Shown here: positions 1-4,530 of the stretch, piece after piece
Layout of the letters: the number at the start of each line of letters is the position of its first letter
Numbering within the stretch: position 1 is the first letter of the stretch
From: an uncultured Collinsella sp.
GTDB lineage: Bacteria; Actinomycetota; Coriobacteriia; Coriobacteriales; Coriobacteriaceae
Direction of reading: 5' to 3'
Length of the DNA stretch: 7,383 bases
Assembly: GCA_900752475.1 (NCBI GenBank)
Contig: CAADVJ010000165.1
Coordinates: 1-7,383 of the forward strand
Translations under genes and position numbers: made by a program
Notes under the pieces: model-generated
Told to the model about the DNA's origin: nothing
Database searches by the model: none
What the model saw: only the letters and a program-made list of their open reading frames with translations

Positions 1-253
1 CCATGGCCAGGTACATACCGACCTCGGAGCACTCGCCCTCAAAGTTGGCGCGCAGGTCGGCAACGATGTCCTCGGAGACGCCCTCCATCTTGGCGACGCC
101 CACGACGTGCTCGGCAGCCCACTCGAGCTGGCCTTCCTCCTGCTTCAGGAAACGAGAACCGGGAACGCCGCACTGGGGGCACTTGAAGTCCTCGGGCAGC
201 TGGTCGCCGTCGAACTCTTCCACATAACCGCAAACGGGGCAAACAAACTTCAT
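1..253 (-). CDS. Rubredoxin-rubrerythrin peroxidase (NADH peroxidase-like), N-terminal part
   Basis: Only the first 84 codons are present; the gene continues past the left edge. The start begins MKFVCPVCGY. Residues 1-35 form a rubredoxin-type iron site with two CxxC pairs, C5/C8 and C25/C28, the second in CPQCG. A helical ferritin-like region then begins at about residue 43. F71-E-G-E74 matches the first iron-ligand helix of the rubrerythrin diiron domain, so E74 is a likely diiron ligand. A rubredoxin domain placed before the ferritin-like domain is the 'reverse rubrerythrin' layout, often annotated as NADH peroxidase. These cytoplasmic enzymes of anaerobes reduce hydrogen peroxide with electrons passed from NADH through the rubredoxin centre. 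The start is fixed by AAAGGA (complement of 261-266) with a 7-nt spacer. The gene is divergent from the alcohol dehydrogenase, and its presumed leader is strongly structured. The family call is firm. The exact electron donor and the C-terminus cannot be seen. Confidence 0.9.
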   Translation of the reverse strand, partial: MKFVCPVCGYVEEFDGDQLPEDFKCPQCGVPGSRFLKQEEGQLEWAAEHVVGVAKMEGVSEDIVADLRANFEGECSEVGMYLAM

Positions 254-256
254 GAT

Positions 257-273
257 TCGATCCTTTCGATCGA
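257..273 (-). promoter_or_regulatory. Small hairpin presenting the rubrerythrin ribosome binding site
   Basis: On the minus strand TCGATC-GAAAG-GATCGA is a perfect 6-bp inverted repeat with a 5-nt loop. The Shine-Dalgarno AAAGGA sits half in the loop and half in the 3' arm, 7 nt before the ATG. This could modulate ribosome access, but a 6-bp stem is short and could be chance. Confidence 0.35.
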
Positions 274-284
274 TGGCGATTGCG

Positions 285-323
285 CGCTCGTCCGGTCCCG
301 TAAGGGCCCTCTCCGGACGTGCG
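285..323 (-). promoter_or_regulatory. Long inverted repeat in the presumed rubrerythrin leader
   Basis: CGTCCGG (289-295) and CCGGACG (313-319) are perfect 7-bp arms. After one mismatch (288/320) pairing resumes for three more base pairs (285-287 with 321-323), so 10 of 11 positions pair around a 17-nt interior. The interior can itself form CCC/GGG pairs (minus-strand CCC-TTAC-GGG). With transcription starting near 331 this would be a strong 5' leader hairpin; alternatively it is a protein-binding dyad. No T-tract follows on the minus strand, so it does not look like an intrinsic terminator. Confidence 0.5.
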
Positions 324-337
324 TCTTGACGAGTTCT

Positions 338-365
338 ATTATCCATAAATGCAACTAAATGTGAA
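338..365 (-). promoter_or_regulatory. Candidate promoter of the rubrerythrin gene
   Basis: On the minus strand, TTCACA (complement of 360-365) and GATAAT (complement of 338-343) are separated by 16 nt, a reasonable sigma-70/sigma-A type match in an AT-rich patch. Transcription would start near 331, leaving a leader of about 78 nt. A second weaker pair on the same strand, TTGTTT and TAATAG, lies further upstream at roughly 369-396. The choice between them is inference from consensus only. Confidence 0.4.
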
Positions 366-412
366 GCCTATTAGGAATGATTTTTAATAAAACAATTTTG
401 AGATATGAAGAT

Positions 413-491
413 GTTGATTGATTAACGATTGGCAAGCCGTCTTTGACCGCCGCTGAGTACAATCGGTCGAGCAAATGTTGACCTATCAACA
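413..491 (+). promoter_or_regulatory. Alcohol dehydrogenase promoter region with dyad operators
   Basis: TACAAT at 458-463 is a good -10 hexamer. No -35 is convincingly spaced: TTGGCA at 429-434 is 23 nt away and TTGACC at 443-448 only 9 nt away, so an activator or a different start may apply. Downstream lies TGTTGA-CCTA-TCAACA (476-491), a perfect 6-bp dyad between the probable transcription start and the RBS. Upstream, 413-426 (GTTGATTGATTAAC) is a looser palindrome sharing the GTTGA half-site. The arrangement suggests regulator binding sites; no regulator can be named. Confidence 0.4.
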
Positions 492-509
492 AATATAGGA
501 GTTTCCTTT

Positions 510-1730
510 ATGCATCTAGCCCGTCGTGCCTGGTGCCGAACATATCAGACGGTTTTTCGCATTGCATTGCCGATCCTGCCCTATACCGAGCCGCGCATTT
601 TGGAGCATGCCGAGGATGTGCCCGCGGTGCTTCAAAAGCGCTCGATCCAGAAGGTCCTTATCGTGACGGATCCCGGCATTGCCCGTCTGGAGCTCACGGC
701 ATCACTCGAGCGTGCGCTTACGGCTCAGGGGATTGGCGTTACGGTCTATGCCGAAACGCGTGCGAACCCCACGGTCTCAAACGTGGAGGAAGCGGCGACG
801 CTGTATCGAGAGAGCGCCTGCCAGGCCATTATCGGCTTTGGTGGCGGTTCGGCCCTGGACTGTGCCAAGGGCGTGGGCGCACGCATCGCGCAGCCAAACA
901 AGCCCATCAACAAGATGCGCGGCCTGCTGCGAATTCATCGTCGCCTGCCGCTGCTCATCGCCGTTCCCACCACGGCAGGCACGGGAAGCGAGGTCACGCT
1001 TGCGGCGGTAATTACCGATGACGAGACGCACTACAAGTACCCCATTAACGACTTTGTGCTTATCCCGCGCTTTGCGGTGCACGACCCTGGATTTACGCGC
1101 GGCCTGCCCGCCTCCATTACGGGGCAGACGGGCATGGATGCCCTGACGCATGCTGTCGAGGCCTTTATCGGCCGTAGCACCACGCCCTACACGCGCAAGA
1201 TGGCGCGTCAGGCGGTCCAGCTCATCCGCGACAATTTGCTAGAGGCCTATGAGCATGGCGACGACATGCGTGCGCGCCGCAATATGCTTTCGGCGGCGTA
1301 TAAGGCGGGCGTTGCGTTTACTCGCTCCTATGTCGGATATGTGCATGCCATCGCGCACAGTCTGGGCGGCAGATACGGAATTCCGCACGGTTTGGCCAAC
1401 GCGATTATCCTGCCGCACATGCTTCGCGCTTATGGTGACGCCGCCGCCCCCAAGCTTGCCGATCTTGCTCGCATGGCGGGCGTTGCGCCGGCTACCGCGC
1501 AGGACAGTCTTGCGGCCGAGGCCTTTATCGATTGGGTCGACCGCATGAACGAGGCCCTGGGAATCCCCAAATATGTCTCGGGTATTCGCCGCTCCGACAT
1601 TCCCGAGATGGCGGCGCATGCCGATGCCGAGGCCAATCCCTTGTACCCCGTTCCTCTTTTAATGGACCGTTTGGAGCTCGAGCGTATGTACGAGGTTGTC
1701 GCGGGTGGTATGTTTGAGGACGAGAACTAG
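510..1730 (+). CDS. Iron-containing alcohol dehydrogenase
   Basis: A 406-residue group III (iron-dependent) alcohol dehydrogenase, normal length for the family, which interconverts primary alcohols and aldehydes with NAD(P)H in the cytoplasm. The N-terminal Rossmann-like half carries G111-G-G-S114 and P153-TTAGTGSE161, the dinucleotide-binding signatures. The C-terminal helical half carries the four expected metal ligands by alignment to the FucO pattern: D210 and H214 in DALTH, then H279 and H293 spaced 14 residues apart in the HAIAH...PHG segment. No key residue is missing. Residues 1-25 form a hydrophobic/basic extension before the conserved core; the start is nonetheless supported by AGGAG at 497-501 with an 8-nt spacer. 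The gene sits 9 nt ahead of an aldehyde dehydrogenase, so the pair probably handles one aldehyde in both directions. The substrate cannot be read from the sequence; FucO, butanol dehydrogenase or a 1,3-propanediol dehydrogenase-like role are all possible. Confidence 0.93.
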   Translation: MHLARRAWCRTYQTVFRIALPILPYTEPRILEHAEDVPAVLQKRSIQKVLIVTDPGIARLELTASLERALTAQGIGVTVYAETRANPTVSNVEEAATLYRESACQAIIGFGGGSALDCAKGVGARIAQPNKPINKMRGLLRIHRRLPLLIAVPTTAGTGSEVTLAAVITDDETHYKYPINDFVLIPRFAVHDPGFTRGLPASITGQTGMDALTHAVEAFIGRSTTPYTRKMARQAVQLIRDNLLEAYEHGDDMRARRNMLSAAYKAGVAFTRSYVGYVHAIAHSLGGRYGIPHGLANAIILPHMLRAYGDAAAPKLADLARMAGVAPATAQDSLAAEAFIDWVDRMNEALGIPKYVSGIRRSDIPEMAAHADAEANPLYPVPLLMDRLELERMYEVVAGGMFEDEN

Positions 1731-1739
1731 GAGGTTGCC

Positions 1740-3119
1740 ATGAACACCGAGGAAATTGCGCGCATCGTCGGCGATCAGCGCACCTACTTTAAGACGCACG
1801 CTACGTTTGATGTCGATGCTCGACGTCGTGCGCTCGTGAGTTTACGCGATACGGTACGGGCGCACGAGGCCGATATTGCCCATGCGCTCAAGACCGATTT
1901 GGGAAAGTCGCATGACGAGGCATATATGTGCGAGATCGGCACGTCGCTTTCCGAGATTCGTCATCAGATCGCTCATGTGGCTCGATGGAGTCGTCCGCGC
2001 CTGCGTCCGTGTGACCTCGCTAACGCCGTGAGCGTGTGCAAAACGCAAGCCGTGCCCTATGGCGTCACGCTCATCATGGCGCCCTGGAACTATCCGTTTT
2101 TGCTGACGCTCGAGCCGCTCGCTGGCACCCTTGCCGCAGGCAATACCGTGGTTATCAAGCCGAGTGCCTATGCTCCGGCATCGAGCGCGGTGCTCAAGCA
2201 GATTTGTGAAGAGGCATTTGATCCGTGCCTGGTGACGGTCGTCGAAGGCGGGCGTGCCGAAAATGAGGCGCTGCTCGATGAATGCTGGGACAAGATCTTC
2301 TTTACCGGTAGCGTTCCGGTCGGCAAGCTCGTCATGGAGCGCGCGAGCAAAAACCTCACGCCCGTGACGCTTGAGCTGGGCGGCAAGAGCCCCTGCATCG
2401 TGGATGCGACGGCAAACTTGAAGGTCGCGGCACGTCGCATCGCATTTGGTAAATGGCTCAACGTGGGCCAGACCTGTGTAGCGCCCGACTATCTGCTGGT
2501 CGATACGCGCGTGCACGATGAGCTGTTGGGCCTCATCAAGGAGGAGGTCCGCCGCATGTTTGGCGAGCATCCGCTCGACAACGAGGACTACGGTCATATT
2601 GTCAATGCAAAGCATTTTGCGCGCGTACGCGGGCTGATCGACCCCGATAAGGTTGTGCTGGGAGGCACGGCGCGCGAGTCGTCGCTCAAGATTGAGCCGA
2701 CGATCCTAGACGGCGTGACCCCCGATGACGCCGTGATGCAGGAGGAGATTTTCGGCCCTATCTTGCCGGTGCTGACGTTTGAGAGTCTAGACGAGGCCGA
2801 GGCGTTTATTACGGATCGTCCAACGCCGCTGGCCCTGTATATCTTTAGCCAGGATCGCGCGGTTCAGCAGCGCTTTGCGCGCTATGTGCCCTTTGGCGGC
2901 GGCTGTGTCAACGACACGATCATGCACTTGGCTACGAGCCATATGGGCTTTGGCGGCATGGGAGCGAGCGGTATGGGGCAGTACCATGGACGTGAGAGCT
3001 TCGATACGTTTAGCCACAAGAAGAGCATCGTGAACAAGGCAACGTGGCTGGACGTGCCGTTTCGGTATGCGCCCTACGCAAGCTGGAAGCACAAATTCGT
3101 GCGCATGTTTGTGCATTAG
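1740..3119 (+). CDS. Class 3 aldehyde dehydrogenase, NAD(P)-dependent
   Basis: A 459-residue aldehyde dehydrogenase of the ALDH3 (fatty/aromatic aldehyde) type, the usual length for that class, oxidising aldehydes to carboxylates. Motifs in order: PWNYP at 115-119; KPS at 140-142; FTGS at 188-191 for cofactor binding; general base E212 in LELGGKSP; catalytic C246 in GQTC; EEIFGP at 335-340; and PFGGG near 384-388. The C-terminal segment after about residue 430 is aromatic and basic, as in other ALDH3 proteins. All catalytic residues are present. The RBS AGGAGG (1729-1734) overlaps the stop codon of the upstream alcohol dehydrogenase and lies 5 nt before the ATG, so the two are co-transcribed and probably translationally coupled. 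I infer that the pair detoxifies or dismutes an aldehyde. There is no sign of a CoA-acylating domain or microcompartment targeting peptide. No terminator with a T-tract is visible downstream. Confidence 0.93.
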   Translation: MNTEEIARIVGDQRTYFKTHATFDVDARRRALVSLRDTVRAHEADIAHALKTDLGKSHDEAYMCEIGTSLSEIRHQIAHVARWSRPRLRPCDLANAVSVCKTQAVPYGVTLIMAPWNYPFLLTLEPLAGTLAAGNTVVIKPSAYAPASSAVLKQICEEAFDPCLVTVVEGGRAENEALLDECWDKIFFTGSVPVGKLVMERASKNLTPVTLELGGKSPCIVDATANLKVAARRIAFGKWLNVGQTCVAPDYLLVDTRVHDELLGLIKEEVRRMFGEHPLDNEDYGHIVNAKHFARVRGLIDPDKVVLGGTARESSLKIEPTILDGVTPDDAVMQEEIFGPILPVLTFESLDEAEAFITDRPTPLALYIFSQDRAVQQRFARYVPFGGGCVNDTIMHLATSHMGFGGMGASGMGQYHGRESFDTFSHKKSIVNKATWLDVPFRYAPYASWKHKFVRMFVH

Positions 3120-3180
3120 AATCAGATGGCGTAGCGACAGACGGTCGAAAAGACACGAGGTGGGGCGAATTTGTGTCCGC

Positions 3181-3227
3181 ACGGGCCCGTAAACTTCTCA
3201 GTAAGGTTAAGCGCCGGTATATCCGGC
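3181..3227 (+). promoter_or_regulatory. Two dyads and a weak promoter ahead of the HIRAN gene
   Basis: The 124-nt gap after the aldehyde dehydrogenase holds ACGGGCCCGT (3181-3190), a perfect 10-bp palindrome, and GCCGG-TATAT-CCGGC (3213-3227), a perfect 5-bp inverted repeat ending 4 nt before the RBS stretch AGAGGAG. TATATC (3218-3223) inside the second dyad could be a -10 box, with TTCTCA (3194-3199) as a poor -35 at 18-nt spacing. An operator or weak internal promoter is possible. Read-through from the dehydrogenase operon is equally possible because no terminator is seen. Confidence 0.3.
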
Positions 3228-3243
3228 CGTTAGAGGAGTTGCC

Positions 3244-3570
3244 ATGTACGAGCCTTCACGTGTTCTTCTGTCGTTTCATATTGCGGGATTTCAGTATGCC
3301 GACGGCGCTTTGGCCCTAGGCGATCTTAAAGCGGGCGATAAACTGACGCTGTGCGCCGAGCGCGATAATCCCCATGACCCCGAGGCGGTTGCAATCTACT
3401 ATGGCAAGACCAAACTTGGCTATGTTCCGGGAAACGAGGCCGGCCCGCTGTCCTTGATGATGTATTACGGCCATGAGGGCGTATTTGAGGCCCGCGTGCA
3501 ACAGGTCGCTCCCGAGCGCAGCCCGTGGCATCAGGTGCGCGTTGGCCTCTACGTGGTGGATGCCCGCTAG
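3244..3570 (+). CDS. Stand-alone HIRAN-domain protein
   Basis: A 108-residue protein consisting almost entirely of one HIRAN domain. Signatures are FHIAGFQYADG near residues 11-21, a GDKLTL strand at about 31-36, the conserved ERDNPHDPEAVAIY block at about 39-52, and KLGYVP at 57-62. Known HIRAN domains, best studied in the eukaryotic helicase HLTF, bind single-stranded or 3' DNA ends in an OB-like fold. They usually occur fused to SNF2 helicases or nucleases, but short bacterial versions exist. There is no catalytic domain here, so it would act as a DNA-end binding or adaptor protein; that role is inferred. The start is supported by AGAGGAG (3232-3238), 5 nt before the ATG. The next small gene begins 18 nt after the stop, suggesting co-transcription. 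Confidence 0.85.
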   Translation: MYEPSRVLLSFHIAGFQYADGALALGDLKAGDKLTLCAERDNPHDPEAVAIYYGKTKLGYVPGNEAGPLSLMMYYGHEGVFEARVQQVAPERSPWHQVRVGLYVVDAR

Positions 3571-3588
3571 TCGGCAATGGAGGCGGCC

Positions 3589-3768
3589 ATGTTTGATGAC
3601 GACGACCAGTTCGATCTGACAGACGATCCGTTTGAGTGGGATCTGCTACTCGACGACGATGAGCTGGAGCAGGACCGTAAGAAGCGGCAGGACAAGAAAA
3701 CTCAGGGTGACGCCTCGAACAAGCAGGACAAGCGCCGCCGCGGACTGTTCGGCGGGCTCTTTGGATAA
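3589..3768 (+). CDS. Small charge-polarised hypothetical protein
   Basis: This is a 59-residue protein of no family I recognise. The start at 3589 is preferred over an in-frame ATG at 3577 because GGAGG (3579-3583) is 5 nt upstream of 3589, whereas 3577 has no RBS. Residues 1-29 hold 15 Asp/Glu and no Lys/Arg. Residues 30-51 hold 11 Lys/Arg against 3 Asp. The protein ends in a tandem GLFG-GLFG after an RRR run. It has no signal peptide or membrane segment and is probably largely disordered. It lies tightly behind the HIRAN gene and 66 nt before the phosphoesterase. Acidic small proteins can mimic DNA or tether partners, but nothing here proves either role. Coding is supported by position, RBS and composition only. 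Confidence 0.7.
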   Translation: MFDDDDQFDLTDDPFEWDLLLDDDELEQDRKKRQDKKTQGDASNKQDKRRRGLFGGLFG

Positions 3769-3788
3769 CCGCCGCATCGCTGCGTCTG

Positions 3789-3794
3789 TATACT
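3789..3794 (+). promoter_or_regulatory. Possible -10 box for the metallophosphoesterase
   Basis: TATACT in the 66-nt gap between the small gene and the phosphoesterase is a 5/6 match to a -10 hexamer, about 40 nt before the start codon. No acceptable -35 lies 16-18 nt upstream (the nearest, TTGGAT at 3761-3766, is 22 nt away), so this is a weak internal promoter candidate at best. Confidence 0.25.
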
Positions 3795-3834
3795 TAGCAC
3801 GAGTTGAACACGTTGCGAAATGAGGACAGAGACG

Positions 3835-4380
3835 ATGATGTGGTTTACCGCCGACCTGCACCTGGGCGACACGAATATCCTGCACGACATGGATCGACCG
3901 TTTGATTCGGTCGAGGAGATGAACCGTAAGGTCGTCGATGCCATCAATGAGTGCGTGGCGGCGGACGACCGTCTCTATATCTTGGGAGACTTTACCTATC
4001 GTTTGCCTCTGGCGGAGGCGGTGCGCCTGCGCGAGCGTATCGAATGCAAGAATGTGACGCTCATCCGCGGTAATCATGACGGTGATTGGGAAGACCCCGG
4101 CGCACCGCAGATTTGGGAAGACGTGCGCGATTACCTGGAGATTGCTCCCGGCTATGCCAAGGGCCATCGTCTGGTTATGAGCCACTACCCCATGCTCAGC
4201 TGGAATGGCAAGGCGCGTGGCGCCATCATGCTGCACGGGCATATCCACAGCAGGGGAGACCGCACCAACGCGCGCAACCGCGATCGCGAGCGCCCCATTT
4301 TTCGCTACGATGTGGGCCTCGATGCCAACGAGTACAAGCCCGTAAGCCGTGACCAGATTCTTAGCTTCTTTGGACTGTAA
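3835..4380 (+). CDS. Small calcineurin-like metallophosphoesterase
   Basis: A 181-residue single-domain metallophosphoesterase of the COG4186 type. From the start at 3835 the metal and catalytic residues run in canonical order: D7-x-H9 in ADLHLG, GD52 in YILGDF, GN80-H81-D82, H117 in MSHYPM, and the GH136-x-H138 motif. These build the usual dinuclear metal centre that hydrolyses phosphomono- or diesters. The family covers nucleases, nucleotide phosphodiesterases and protein phosphatases, so the substrate is unknown. The ATG at 3835 is chosen because GAGGA (3822-3826) lies 8 nt upstream. The in-frame ATG at 3820 would add five residues but has no RBS, and one at 3838 is also possible. The gene is followed by a repeat hairpin and then by an intrinsic terminator at 4438-4472. 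It follows the HIRAN and small genes on the same strand, which suggests, without proving, a shared nucleic-acid role. Confidence 0.9.
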   Translation: MMWFTADLHLGDTNILHDMDRPFDSVEEMNRKVVDAINECVAADDRLYILGDFTYRLPLAEAVRLRERIECKNVTLIRGNHDGDWEDPGAPQIWEDVRDYLEIAPGYAKGHRLVMSHYPMLSWNGKARGAIMLHGHIHSRGDRTNARNRDRERPIFRYDVGLDANEYKPVSRDQILSFFGL

Positions 4381-4385
4381 TTCTC

Positions 4386-4436
4386 GAACCACCACACAAG
4401 CCACCACAAAGGGGACAGGCACCTTTGTGGTGGTTC
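4386..4436 (+). repeat. Palindromic intergenic repeat with two competing left arms
   Basis: CCACCACAAAGG (4401-4412) pairs perfectly with CCTTTGTGGTGG (4422-4433) around a 9-nt loop, and a G-U plus an A-U pair extends the stem to 14 bp (4399-4435). A second upstream arm, GAACCACCACA (4386-4396), is fully complementary to 4426-4436 and competes for the same right arm. CCACCACA is thus directly repeated at 4389 and 4401. The core GGGGACAGGCACC (4411-4423) resembles REP-like palindromes scattered through some bacterial genomes; that resemblance is from memory, not a search. The element begins 6 nt after the phosphoesterase stop codon. Confidence 0.65.
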
Positions 4437-4437
4437 T

Positions 4438-4472
4438 GGCGCCTTTGCCATTATGGCAGCGGCGCCTTTTTT
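4438..4472 (+). terminator. Intrinsic terminator of the metallophosphoesterase unit
   Basis: The outer arms GGCGCC (4438-4443) and GGCGCC (4461-4466) pair, followed inward by a 2x2 internal loop and a perfect inner stem TGCCA-TTA-TGGCA (4446-4458). A run of six T residues (4467-4472) follows immediately. This is a classic Rho-independent terminator, separating the upstream genes from the DUF2130 gene. Confidence 0.88.
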
Positions 4473-4530
4473 GTCCGTGCGACGCGGTAGAGTGTAGGCG
4501 GTCGAAATTTGCGTCCATCGAGGAGCTGCT

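Noticed and set aside
285..323. Intrinsic terminator in the divergent intergenic region
   Set aside because: The inverted repeat has no T-tract on either strand and lies between divergent genes, where no terminator is needed.
1842..2615. 257-codon minus-strand open frame
   Set aside because: It lies wholly antisense to the aldehyde dehydrogenase, whose catalytic motifs are intact; the translated product has no family features.
3044..3319. 91-codon plus-strand frame bridging the aldehyde dehydrogenase and HIRAN genes
   Set aside because: It overlaps the ends of two recognised genes in another frame and has no family resemblance; the gap it covers is better explained as regulatory.
4386..4436. 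CRISPR-like repeats (ACCACCACA occurrences)
   Set aside because: Only two short direct copies occur, with no regular spacers; the pattern is a stem-loop with a duplicated arm.
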